Below are positions 8,588 to 16,522 of a stretch of DNA of 64,000 bases, piece after piece. Made by a program: the position numbers and the translations under genes. Position 1 is the stretch's first letter, and the number at the start of each line of letters is the position of its first letter. Source of the stretch: Mycobacterium sp. (GTDB taxonomy: Bacteria > Actinomycetota > Actinomycetes > Mycobacteriales > Mycobacteriaceae); contig NZ_JASBVP010000004.1 of assembly GCF_029961025.1 (NCBI RefSeq), positions 1-64,000 of the forward strand, written 5' to 3'. The notes below the pieces were generated by a model. That model ran no database searches. It saw only the letters and a list, made by a program, of their open reading frames with translations, and was not told where the DNA came from.

Positions 8588-9503
8588 CGGGGCGCAGAAT
8601 CTGCAACGCACCCGGGACCGCGTAAATCTCGGCGGGCAGCCGGCAGGCGTATTCGCCGTCGGCGTAGACGTTGATGCCGGCCGATTCGATCTCGGTGGAC
8701 GTGGTGCGTGCCGTGCGCACCTCGTCAAGACCGACATGAGTGCCGTTGAAAACGGTGGGAAATAAGCGGATCAGCCGGATCCGTGAAGGGCAGCGCACCA
8801 TGGTGATGTCGAGTCGGCCGTCGGCGTGGTCGGCGTCGGGACAGATCAGCATGCCGCCGCCATAGCTGCGGGTATTGCCGACAGCCGCCAACGTGAGTTC
8901 GGTGACGATCTCTTGACCGTTATCGAGCGTGAGCCGAAACGGCAGCAGCCGCAAGTTCCGGAGTTCGGCGAGCATCGCCAGGTTGTACCGCATCCGTCCG
9001 CGGGGCCAGCGCATTCGGTTGGCGCGGTCGGTCACCAGCGAGTCGAACCCCGCAGCCGCCACGGTGCCGAACCACTTGACCACACCGCTGCGATCACAAA
9101 TCCGCCCCAAGTCCACGGTTTCAGTCCAGCCGTCGGCGATGATGTCGGCAGCAGCGTCGGGATGCTTGGTCGGGAGCCCGAATTCGCGAGCATGGTCGTT
9201 ACCGGTGCCTGCGGGCACGATGCCCAACGGGATGTCGGTGCCCGCCAACGCTTGCAGCGCGTCGGAGATCACACCGTCACCGCCGGTCACCACCAGGGCG
9301 TCGGTGCCGCGCTCAAGGGCTTCGTCGATCAGGAGACGCGCGTGATGCGCGTCGGTGCCGGCGATTTCGGCGACACCCACACCGCGCTGCCGCAATCGCG
9401 CGATCGCGGCGTGCGCGGCCCGCGGGGCCTGGCCGCGGCCCGATACCGGGTTGGTCAGCACGGTCACCTGGCCGATCTCCCGCCGCCGCAGCTGCCCGGT
9501 CAC
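8568..9503 (-). CDS. dgkB: Diacylglycerol/lipid kinase (DgkB-like)
   Basis: A 311-residue DAGK_cat-domain lipid kinase. The nucleotide-binding G74-G-D-G77 and the motif IPLGIVPAGTGND are intact, and RSYGGGMLICPDADHADG forms the C-terminal substrate lobe. Rv2252 (309 residues) is the M. tuberculosis counterpart, reported as a diacylglycerol kinase involved in phosphatidylinositol mannoside biosynthesis. The gene overlaps the upstream FAD enzyme gene by 4 bp (ATGA), so the two are translationally coupled; both could act on glycerolipid precursors. Confidence 0.93.
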   Translation of the reverse strand: MTGQLRRREIGQVTVLTNPVSGRGQAPRAAHAAIARLRQRGVGVAEIAGTDAHHARLLIDEALERGTDALVVTGGDGVISDALQALAGTDIPLGIVPAGTGNDHAREFGLPTKHPDAAADIIADGWTETVDLGRICDRSGVVKWFGTVAAAGFDSLVTDRANRMRWPRGRMRYNLAMLAELRNLRLLPFRLTLDNGQEIVTELTLAAVGNTRSYGGGMLICPDADHADGRLDITMVRCPSRIRLIRLFPTVFNGTHVGLDEVRTARTTSTEIESAGINVYADGEYACRLPAEIYAVPGALQILRPATPHSG

Positions 9504-11110
9504 GGGATCAGCTTGCCGGGGTTGAGGATTCCCGCGGGATCCAGGGTCGATTTGACGGTTCGCAGCAGGCGCACGCCCAGCTCACCCACCTCCCGCGCCA
9601 TCCACGGCCGGTGATCGGTACCGACCGCATGATGGTGGGTGATGGTGCCCCCGGTCGCCATGATCGCTTCCGATGCGGCCGCTTTCGCCGCGCGCCACTG
9701 CTCGATCGGATCGCCCCGCTGCGCGGCGACCACGGTGAAATACAGTGCCGCGCCGGTGGGGTACACGTGCGAGATGTGGCACAGCACCAGCGCCGCCGTG
9801 CCGGATTCCGCCAGCGACGCGGTGAGCGCCGCGGTGACGGCCTGCTTGAGCGCGGGAATGTTCGACCAATACGTCGCGGTTTCCAGGGTCTCGCACAAGG
9901 CGCCCGCGGCCAGCAGTGAGTCGCGCAGATACGGCGCGCTGAACCGGCCGCGCTCCCAGGCCCGTGCCGGTGCCTCCCCCAGCGAGCTACCGCCGTGGGC
10001 GGCCAGCAGGGCAGCCGTCTCGGCATGCCTGCTTTCGGCGTGCGCCCGGGTGCCCTCGAATACGGTGACGGCCAGGCAGCCGCCGGTGATCCGCTGCTGC
10101 CCGATCGCGTCGGTAATGGCCAGGTTCACCCCGGTTTCCGCCTCATCGGAAAGCCGGATGACCGTCGGGCCCGCACCGGCCTGGGTGACGGCACGCAACG
10201 CCGCGGTCCCGGTCGCAAAATCGGGAAATGCCCACGCCTGGTATCGAATGGTTTCCGGCACCGGGTGCACCCGCAGCCGCACCCGGGTGATGACCCCGAA
10301 GGTGCCTTCGGACCCGATCAGCAGCTCACGCAAATCCGGGCCGGCGGCCGATTCCGGTGCTCGGCCCAGCTCCAGCACGCCGACAGGGGTGATCGCCCGC
10401 AGCCCGCAAACCATGTCGTCGAATCGGCCATAGCCGGCCGAGTCCTGGCCCGAAGACCGGGTTACGGCGAAACCCCCGAGGGTGGCGAACTGAAAGCTCT
10501 GCGGGAAATGCCCCAACGAGAAGCCGTGTTCCCCGAGCAGCCGTTCGGCCTCGGGGCCGGTGACGCCGGCACCGAATTCCGCTACCGCGGAGACCTCGTC
10601 GAGAGCCAACAACTCATCGAAGCGCCGCAGGTCCAGCGCGACTACGGCGGTGAACCGGCCCCGAATCGGATCGAGTCCGCCGACCACGCTGGTGCCGCCG
10701 CCGAACGGGACGACCGCGATGCCGTGGTGTGTGCAGTAGCGCAGGATAGCCGCGACGTCGTCGTCGTTTCCGGGAAGCAGCACCGCATCGGGAGCATCCT
10801 GTTCGCCGGAGTGCTTGCGTCGCAGCAGGTCCAAAGTCGACTTGCCGCCAGCGTGCAACAGCCGATCGCGGTCGCCGACCCGGCAGTAGTCGGCTCCGAG
10901 CATCGCGGTAAGCGCGTCGCGATCGGTCGGCGACAACGCCGAGGGACGCAACCGCACCTGCTCGGGGTCGAGTTCCGGGGGAGGCGAATCCGGCACGCCC
11001 AAAGCCTCTTTCAGCAACGACCTGATGCCGTCGGAGAGCGGGACGGCCGCCGCCGGATCACCCCACGCGTTCCACTTCATCGGCGGCAGCAGTTCCTCGC
11101 GGCTGACCAT
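9500..11110 (-). CDS. FAD-linked oxidase, alkylglycerone-phosphate-synthase-like (Rv2251)
   Basis: A 536-residue flavoprotein of the VAO/PCMH family. The FAD loop is seen around residues 107-150 (LLPGNDDDVAAILRYC, then VVPFGGGTSVVGGLDP), with the distal FAD segment FVTRSSGQDSAGYGRFDD-like near 218-235. The C-terminus ends DPAGILNPGKL, the usual closure in glycolate-oxidase and AGPS relatives. Similarity is to alkyldihydroxyacetonephosphate synthase, the ether-lipid enzyme, but ether-lipid activity in mycobacteria is not established. It is coupled to the lipid kinase downstream. A TACTGT -10-like element sits 5 bases before the ATG, so the mRNA could be nearly leaderless. Confidence 0.9.
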   Translation of the reverse strand: MVSREELLPPMKWNAWGDPAAAVPLSDGIRSLLKEALGVPDSPPPELDPEQVRLRPSALSPTDRDALTAMLGADYCRVGDRDRLLHAGGKSTLDLLRRKHSGEQDAPDAVLLPGNDDDVAAILRYCTHHGIAVVPFGGGTSVVGGLDPIRGRFTAVVALDLRRFDELLALDEVSAVAEFGAGVTGPEAERLLGEHGFSLGHFPQSFQFATLGGFAVTRSSGQDSAGYGRFDDMVCGLRAITPVGVLELGRAPESAAGPDLRELLIGSEGTFGVITRVRLRVHPVPETIRYQAWAFPDFATGTAALRAVTQAGAGPTVIRLSDEAETGVNLAITDAIGQQRITGGCLAVTVFEGTRAHAESRHAETAALLAAHGGSSLGEAPARAWERGRFSAPYLRDSLLAAGALCETLETATYWSNIPALKQAVTAALTASLAESGTAALVLCHISHVYPTGAALYFTVVAAQRGDPIEQWRAAKAAASEAIMATGGTITHHHAVGTDHRPWMAREVGELGVRLLRTVKSTLDPAGILNPGKLIP

Positions 11111-11228
11111 GCGTTACAGTATTACCCGCGCCAGCCGGCCGGGACGCGAGTGCCGACTGCCCAGCCGCCCCACCCCGCGGGTACCGTGCAGCCGAGACTG
11201 GACGCGACCCGCTTGACTCGCTGAACGG

Positions 11229-12773
11229 ATGTTCGTTCCGATGCGCACCGCACTCAATGCGGCACGGCGAACCGCCGAGCTGACCGCGCTGGCCGATGGC
11301 GAGCCCCTCGATGTCGTGGTGATCGGTGGCGGCATCACCGGCACCGGCATCGCGCTGGACGCCGCCTCACGGGGCCTGCGGGTGGCGTTGGTGGAGAAAC
11401 ACGACCTGGCGTTCGGCACCAGCCGATGGAGTTCCAAGCTGGTCCACGGCGGCTTGCGCTATCTGGCCACCGGCAACGTGGGCATCGCCCGCCGCAGCGC
11501 CATCGAACGCGGGATCCTGATGTCGCGCACCGCTCCTCACCTTGTTCACGCGATGCCGCAGCTGGTGCCGTTGCTGCCGTCGATGGGACGTGGGCAGCGG
11601 GCACTGGTGCGCGCCGGGTTTCTCGCCGGCGACGTGTTGCGCGCGCTGGCGGGTACCCCGGCGGCGGTGCTGCCGCGTTCGCGCCGCATCGCGGCGCAAG
11701 AAGTCATCGGCATGGTTCCCGCGGTGCGGCGCGACGGCCTCGAAGGCGGCTTTTTGGCCTACGACGGCCAACTTGTCGACGACGCCCGGCTGGTCATCGC
11801 GGTGGCGCGCACCGCCGCGCAACACGGCGCCCGGATTCTTTCGTATGTGGCCGCGTCCGAGGCCACCGGGACCTCGGTCCGGTTGACCGATCAGCGCGGC
11901 GGCGGATCGTTCGAGGTGTCCGCGCGTGCGGTGATCAACGCGACCGGGGTGTGGGCAAGCGAGATCGATCCGCACCTGAGGCTGCGGCCGAGCCGCGGAA
12001 CCCATCTCGTCTTCGCTAGCGGCTCGTTCGGAAATCCGGTCGCGGCGCTGACCGTTCCGATTCCCGGTGAGCGCAACCGCTTTGTGTTCGCCATGCCCGA
12101 ACAGCTGGGCCGCGTCTATCTCGGGTTGACCGATGAAGACGCACCCGGCCCGATTCCCGATGTGCCGCAGCCGACGCCGGGCGACATCGCTTTTCTGCTC
12201 GATACGGTGAACACCGTGCTGGGCACGCCGCTGAACGCCAGTGATGTCATTGGTGCTTACGCGGGTCTGCGGCCGCTGATCGACACCGGCGACGGCCGCA
12301 GCGCCGACGTGTCGCGCCGGCATGCCGTGGTGGAATCGCCGTCCGGCGTGATCAGCGTGGTCGGCGGCAAGCTGACCGAATACCGGTATATGGCACAAGA
12401 CGTGCTCGACCGCGCTATCGTCTGGCGTCGCCTGGATGCCGGAAAATGCCGGACGCACCACCTGGCGTTGATCGGCGCGCCGGCCAACCCGGGGCCGGCG
12501 ACGCGGCCCGTCGCCAGCCTGCCGGCCTCGCTGGTCGCGCGCTACGGGGCCGAAGCCGCCAACGTCGTCGCGTCGGCCACCTGCGAGCGGCCCACCGATC
12601 CGGTCGCCGAGGGCATCGACGTGACCCGAGCCGAGTTCGAGTACGCGGTGACCCACGAGTGCGCGCTGGAGGTCGGCGACATTCTCGATCGCCGCACCCG
12701 CATCGGTCTGGTGGCGGCGGATCGTGAGCGGGTGGTCGGTGTGACGCAGGAGTTTTTGGCAATGCTGGGCTAA
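11229..12773 (+). CDS. glpD1: Glycerol-3-phosphate dehydrogenase, FAD-dependent
   Basis: A 514-residue membrane-associated FAD enzyme that oxidises sn-glycerol 3-phosphate to dihydroxyacetone phosphate and feeds electrons to quinones. The N-terminal Rossmann motif VVIGGGITGTGIALDAASRG is followed by GTSRWSSKLVHGGLRYL, the DAO/GlpD signature, and by a C-terminal GlpD helical domain. Length and sequence match M. tuberculosis GlpD1 (Rv2249c). A second ATG at 11241 is a possible start. The neighbouring gene pair on the minus strand (lipid kinase and AGPS-like enzyme) also deals with glycerol phosphate chemistry. The IS110 element begins about 60 bp behind the stop. Confidence 0.95.
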   Translation: MFVPMRTALNAARRTAELTALADGEPLDVVVIGGGITGTGIALDAASRGLRVALVEKHDLAFGTSRWSSKLVHGGLRYLATGNVGIARRSAIERGILMSRTAPHLVHAMPQLVPLLPSMGRGQRALVRAGFLAGDVLRALAGTPAAVLPRSRRIAAQEVIGMVPAVRRDGLEGGFLAYDGQLVDDARLVIAVARTAAQHGARILSYVAASEATGTSVRLTDQRGGGSFEVSARAVINATGVWASEIDPHLRLRPSRGTHLVFASGSFGNPVAALTVPIPGERNRFVFAMPEQLGRVYLGLTDEDAPGPIPDVPQPTPGDIAFLLDTVNTVLGTPLNASDVIGAYAGLRPLIDTGDGRSADVSRRHAVVESPSGVISVVGGKLTEYRYMAQDVLDRAIVWRRLDAGKCRTHHLALIGAPANPGPATRPVASLPASLVARYGAEAANVVASATCERPTDPVAEGIDVTRAEFEYAVTHECALEVGDILDRRTRIGLVAADRERVVGVTQEFLAMLG

Positions 12774-12850
12774 CCGGCTAAACGAGTTGGGGAGCCGGCT
12801 CGGACGCGAACGAGCGGCATCGGGTGAAAGACATCTCAGGAAGTTGAAAG

Positions 12851-14083
12851 TCAAGCCGTGAGTGGGAGAGGAGGTGGAAACGCCCGGTGTTCGTCGTAGG
12901 GCTGGCCGGTTTGCAGGCAGTGGTGAAGCTGGCCGAGGAACTTGTTGAACAGGTGCCGTTGGGCTTGGCGGTTCCAGTCTCCGGCCGCGCGGCGGGCGTC
13001 GTAGTGGCGGCGGGCTCCCGGGGAGCTGCGCAGCGCGGCCAGCGCCCAGATCGACCCGACAGTTGCCAGGCGCCGGTTCTTGATATGGCGGTGTGTCACT
13101 ATGGTTTTCTTGCCGCTGGCTCGGGTGATGGGGGCGGATCCGGCGAAGGCCTTCAATCCGCGGGCGTCGGCGAAGCGGGTTCGGTCGTCGCCGATCTCGG
13201 CCAGCACCCGGGCGCCGGCCAGCTTCCCCAGCCCGGGAAAGCTGGTGATGATCTCGGCGTCCGGGTGTCGCTCAAAATGGGCGGTCGCCGCCTCAGTCAA
13301 CTCATCAGCGGCGGCGCTGGCGGCCTGGAACTGGCGCAGCAGCGCCGTCAGCTGAATGCCCATGGCGTTTTCGACTGCGGGCGGCTGGTGCAGGTAGGTG
13401 CCGGTGAACACCGCGCGCAGCCGCTCGACGTCGCGGTCGAGGTCGCGGCGGCGGCCGGCTTTGATCAGCAGTCGGCGCAGCCGCGCCGGGGTCAACCGGG
13501 CAGCCTCGGCGGGAGTGGGTGCGGCGGCCAGGATGGCGCGGGCATCGGCGCGGGCCAAACCCCCGCTGGGCAGCCCGGCAAAGGCGATGATCGCGGCCGG
13601 GTAGAAGTCCTTGAGCAGGTCACGGATCTGGTTGCCGATCTGCTGGCGCGCCCACACCGCGTCTTGCTGAGCCCGGGCCAGCACCCTAATGGCCTGGGCC
13701 AGCTCGGTGTCGGCAGGCAGCGGGCGGTGCGCGTCGGGGTCGGTGCGCACCATGTTGGCCAGCAGCACCGCGTCGGTGGCATCGGATTTGGCCCCCGACA
13801 GCGCATACCGCGCCCGATAGCGGGAGGCCGCCAGCGGGTTGATCGGATAGATCACCCGACCGGTCTCGCGCAGCGCAGCGACCCACAGCCCGCGGTCGGT
13901 TTCGATCCCCACCGGGATCGGATCATCGGCGGTGTCGCCGGCATCGGCCAACAGCGTCAACAGCTGGGCGAAGCCGGCCGCGTCATTGCTGACCCGTCCG
14001 CGCGCCACCACACGCCCGTCGTCGTCGACGACCGCGACATCGTGATGATCAGTGGCCCAATCAATTCCACAAAACAGTGCCAA
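12851..14083 (-). CDS. IS110-family DEDD transposase
   Basis: A 410-residue recombinase with the N-terminal RuvC-like DEDD domain: Asp in CGIDWATDHHDV, Glu in VGIETDRGLWV, and the Asp pair in GAKSDATDAVLL. The C-terminal transposase_20 domain follows, with F-P-G-L-G-K and A-P-I-T-R-A-S-G-K-K containing the serine used in IS110 recombination. The start is TTG at 14083, preceded at 5 bases by GGAGGG, a strong ribosome site. No frameshift or internal stop is visible, so the element may be active. The length fits the IS900/IS901/IS1110-like group, roughly 400 residues. Confidence 0.93.
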   Translation of the reverse strand: MALFCGIDWATDHHDVAVVDDDGRVVARGRVSNDAAGFAQLLTLLADAGDTADDPIPVGIETDRGLWVAALRETGRVIYPINPLAASRYRARYALSGAKSDATDAVLLANMVRTDPDAHRPLPADTELAQAIRVLARAQQDAVWARQQIGNQIRDLLKDFYPAAIIAFAGLPSGGLARADARAILAAAPTPAEAARLTPARLRRLLIKAGRRRDLDRDVERLRAVFTGTYLHQPPAVENAMGIQLTALLRQFQAASAAADELTEAATAHFERHPDAEIITSFPGLGKLAGARVLAEIGDDRTRFADARGLKAFAGSAPITRASGKKTIVTHRHIKNRRLATVGSIWALAALRSSPGARRHYDARRAAGDWNRQAQRHLFNKFLGQLHHCLQTGQPYDEHRAFPPPLPLTA

Positions 14084-14241
14084 GGCATCCCTCCGGTACT
14101 CGGTGATTGTGTTGTCCCCGGCGGAGTTGTGCGGCGCCCTAATCGCAGGACTCGATGGTCCGTCATCTCAGTAGCCGTCCGTGACTCCAGCCCACCGCGA
14201 GACCTCGTTCTATCGAAGAGCTCAAGGCTCGGGAACAACCA
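14084..14241 (-). ncRNA. Candidate IS110 bridge RNA region (left end)
   Basis: This 158-bp stretch lies between the presumed left end and the transposase start. In IS110 elements studied to date this is where the bispecific bridge RNA is encoded. Here the segment ctgagatg (minus strand; plus 14164-14171) is identical to the chromosomal flank just beyond the right end (plus 12832-12839), as expected of a target-binding guide that includes the core CT. No structure was computed. The assignment rests on position and one 8-base match. Confidence 0.4.
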
Positions 14242-14444
14242 TCAGGAAGTCAACCCCGCGGCAAGCTCGGGCAACAGCATCCCACCACCCACACACGTGA
14301 CCTGCCGCCAGGCGCGCCGCTCTTTCACAAGGCGTCGAACGCCGGGAGACACCAGGCATCAACCCGGCGGCAGACCCCGCCAGAAACAGACCCCGGTCAA
14401 CACGACCAGCACCCATCCCTACTAACCGATTAGGAGGCAGTATC

Positions 14445-14615
14445 GTGAACGCGGCCCAGGAGCGGAACGAGACGGCGCAGGAGCTGTACATAGCGATCAG
14501 GGCTGAGCTTGGCAAGCTCAAGCAGTTCAGCGGCTCGAGCACCAACGAGATCGAGAAATTGGCTCACGCGTACGCGATGGTCTCAGAGGCCATAGCGTCG
14601 TCGCATCCCGGCTGA
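14445..14615 (+). CDS. Small helical protein, 56 residues
   Basis: GTG start at 14445 preceded by TAGGAGGCAGTATC, a consensus GGAGG at 8 bases. The product begins MNAAQERNETAQELYIAIRA and is rich in Glu, Ala and Lys, so probably helical and soluble. It ends ASSHPG. No family is recognised. The strong ribosome site and clean reading frame make it credible despite its size. It lies between the IS110 element and a membrane protein gene on the opposite strand. Confidence 0.55.
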   Translation: MNAAQERNETAQELYIAIRAELGKLKQFSGSSTNEIEKLAHAYAMVSEAIASSHPG

Positions 14616-14702
14616 ACACCGGCAAGCCGGACCGGGGGGCCCGGCTCCTGGTGCGCACGACGCCGTATTTCAGGGTGTCGCGGATTTCATCGGTCGGTCG
14701 TG

Positions 14703-15122
14703 TCACCGCGGCGAGGGGCGGCCCCAGGGGCCCACCCTGCGATAGCTGACGATCATGCCGAGTGCGATAACGAACTGAATCAAGCCGATCATGCCGGGCA
14801 AAACGACGTACCAGACCGGCCCGTGGTGCGGCCTCAGGCCGATCAACTGCATGGCCATCTCGCCCGCGCGCAGCACCCCGGCCAGAAACACCAGGAGAAT
14901 GAGCCAAAAGGTCCATCGCCAGCCGCGAATCACGCCGATCGACAGCGTTGCGAGGACCGCCGTCAGGATCACCAGCGACGGCACCTCACCCTTTTGAGAG
15001 TTACCGGAGAGCTTCAGCAGCTGGTCATACTGCGGCCGGGCGACCAGCACCATGGCCGCAATTATCATCCAGTAAGCCGTGAAGAGAGCCAGCACTAACA
15101 CCTTGAGCCTGGTCATCGACAC
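14703..15122 (-). CDS. Four-helix membrane protein, function unknown
   Basis: A 139-residue protein with four hydrophobic segments: about 7-28, 48-64, 69-87 and 104-125. The start is MSMTRLKVLV at 15122, with a second Met at 15116. The basic tail YRRVGPWGRPSPR predicts a cytoplasmic C-terminus. No motif identifies a transporter or enzyme. The 3' end faces the 56-residue ORF. Confidence 0.7.
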   Translation of the reverse strand: MSMTRLKVLVLALFTAYWMIIAAMVLVARPQYDQLLKLSGNSQKGEVPSLVILTAVLATLSIGVIRGWRWTFWLILLVFLAGVLRAGEMAMQLIGLRPHHGPVWYVVLPGMIGLIQFVIALGMIVSYRRVGPWGRPSPR

Positions 15123-15271
15123 CTATCCTCACTTGGCCGTGCCCGCTGCTTCGTTGCTTATGTGGGGGCGTGAATGATCGTACGCCCCGAGACGGTGCGG
15201 GCCGGAGCATAGCTCACGCTGATGTTTTGCCGGTGGCTCGCCTCAGGACCGGGGCGCAAGACGCCGGAGGC

Positions 15272-15478
15272 CTACAGCGGGATGTTCTTGTGGCGGCCGC
15301 GGCGCGGCGGAGCCGTGGCCAGTGCCTCGGTGAGCTTGCTGCGGGTGTGCGCGGGGTCGATCTTCTCGTCGACCACACCGATCTCGATGGCGCTGTCCAC
15401 ACCTCCGGCGATGCGCTCGTGCTCGGCGGCCAGCTGCTCGTGCAGCGCCTCCCGCTCATGCTCGGGTGCGGCGGCCAG
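15272..15478 (-). repeat. Second copy of the accD6 3' end (207 bp, direct repeat)
   Basis: As read, this is identical to 18517-18723, the last 68 codons plus the stop of accD6, in the same orientation. It lacks a start codon and the rest of the gene, so it is not an independent gene. To the left the sequence leaves the repeat at 15271; to the right it diverges at 15479. With the accD6 copy it brackets a 3-kb catabolic cassette. Identity at the DNA level in two reading frames suggests a recent event or gene conversion. Confidence 0.93.
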
Positions 15479-15584
15479 CGAGCCGCCAGCGCCGGCCACC
15501 ACGGGCTTATGCGCAGGGGAGGCCCACGAGTCGTTTGCCCGGCATGATCGAGAGGCCGGGCACTCATCTATGTCTATGCGGCGA

Positions 15585-15616
15585 GGTTCCCGGCCCGAGT
15601 ATAGTGAAACGGAACC
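15585..15616 (+). promoter_or_regulatory. Likely TetR promoter with inverted repeat
   Basis: A good -10 element, TATAGT, lies at 15600-15605, about 45 bases before the regulator's ATG. It is bracketed by GGTTCC at 15585-15590 and GGAACC at 15611-15616, an inverted repeat. The same GGAAC half-site recurs in a palindrome upstream of the hydroxylase gene, so this is probably the autoregulatory operator. No strong -35 was recognised. Confidence 0.45.
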
Positions 15617-15649
15617 GTCGCGTCTCGGTTTGAATTGGGGGATATGGTC

Positions 15650-16300
15650 ATGAGTACCGACAGCGTTCGAAGCGGCCGGGCCGCGCGTACGCCACGCCGA
15701 CCATCGGGGAAAAATCCGGGACGCTTCGATCGCTCTCTGGATGGCGCCATCCTGGATGCGGCGCTGAAGGGGCTGGGCGAACTTGGCTACGACCGGATGA
15801 GCATGGACGACATCGCGTCCCGCGCCCGCGTGGGCAAGGCCGCGATCTATCGGCGCTGGCCGTCGAAGGCCGCGGTGGTGGCCGAGGCGATCGCCCATTG
15901 GCGGCGGGGACTTGGGCCGGTGCAGGCTCCGGATACCGGCAGCCTTCGTGGTGACATCGAAGCGCTGGTTGCCGCGGTACCTGACTACGATGAAGCCGCT
16001 CTGAGCACGATCAAGGTGATTGTCGGGGCGGCGACGGCGGCAATGCACCATCCAGTTCTGGCGGCGGCGCTGGATGATCTCGTGCTCTCCACCCCCCGTC
16101 GGATCATCAGGACGGTCCTCGACCACGCGGTAGCCCGAGGCGAGATTCCCGCCGGCCGCGATTTGACGCTTCTACCCGACGCGCTCTTGGGCCTCAACGT
16201 ACTGCGAGTGCTGACGGGACGGCCGATCGATCGTGTCTACGTCCGGCGTGTCCTGGAAGAGCTGATTCTGCCGCTCGCGACCGCCGATCCTCCCAACTAG
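15650..16300 (+). CDS. TetR-family transcriptional regulator
   Basis: A 216-residue repressor-type protein. The N-terminal helix-turn-helix spans about residues 36-75 (ILDAALKGLGELGYDRMSMD, then IASRARVGKAAIYRRWPSKA). The C-terminal ligand-binding domain resembles TetR_C members with a DLVLSTPRRIIRTVL helix. ATG 15650 is chosen because a GGGGGA ribosome site lies 7 bases upstream; TTG 15635 and ATG 15644 are in frame. It precedes a frameshifted flavin hydroxylase on the same strand and probably controls it and itself through GGAAC palindromes. Confidence 0.9.
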   Translation: MSTDSVRSGRAARTPRRPSGKNPGRFDRSLDGAILDAALKGLGELGYDRMSMDDIASRARVGKAAIYRRWPSKAAVVAEAIAHWRRGLGPVQAPDTGSLRGDIEALVAAVPDYDEAALSTIKVIVGAATAAMHHPVLAAALDDLVLSTPRRIIRTVLDHAVARGEIPAGRDLTLLPDALLGLNVLRVLTGRPIDRVYVRRVLEELILPLATADPPN

Positions 16301-16373
16301 CGCGCCCCGGAGCGACCGGCCTGACTTCGAGAAGTTGCGCGCGGCCGCAATTCGTGCCAGTCTTAACGCGGAA

Positions 16374-16391
16374 CGGAACCGATACGTTCCG
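16374..16391. promoter_or_regulatory. Palindromic operator upstream of the hydroxylase gene
   Basis: CGGAAC, six bases, then GTTCCG forms a perfect inverted repeat of 18 bp. A further CGGAAC half-site immediately precedes it at 16369-16374. It lies in the 222-bp gap between the TetR gene and the hydroxylase. The half-site matches the repeat around the TetR promoter, consistent with one repressor binding both. Confidence 0.55.
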
Positions 16392-16522
16392 CAAATATCG
16401 ACCAGTGCCGACTGGAAGCGAGTCAGCCTCATGGAGCCCCGCAACCTGTTTGTTTGTTTGCTGAGAGCGGCGCTGGCGATACGGCTGCATCCCGCTGGCG
16501 TCACCGAGTCCGTGGAGGGTAG

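Larger units (their letters stand above)
12836..14250 (-). mobile_element. IS110-family insertion sequence
   Basis: An element of about 1.4 kb with one transposase gene on the minus strand. Ends are inferred from a 9-bp direct repeat (tcaggaagt on the plus strand) at 12836-12844 and 14242-14250. No terminal inverted repeats were seen, as is usual for this family. Non-coding ends are short on the 3' side and about 160 bp on the 5' side of the transposase, where IS110 elements encode their bridge RNA. It sits between glpD1 and a small ORF. I cannot assign it to a named IS. Confidence 0.7.

Noticed and set aside
12887-14425. A 512-residue plus-strand frame opposite the IS110 transposase
   Set aside because: Shadow frame; Gly/Gln-rich, while the minus-strand transposase has all family motifs.
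15272-16126. A 284-residue minus-strand frame ending in the accD6 C-terminus
   Set aside because: Only the last 68 residues derive from accD6; the rest is antisense to the TetR gene, so it is an artefact of the repeat.
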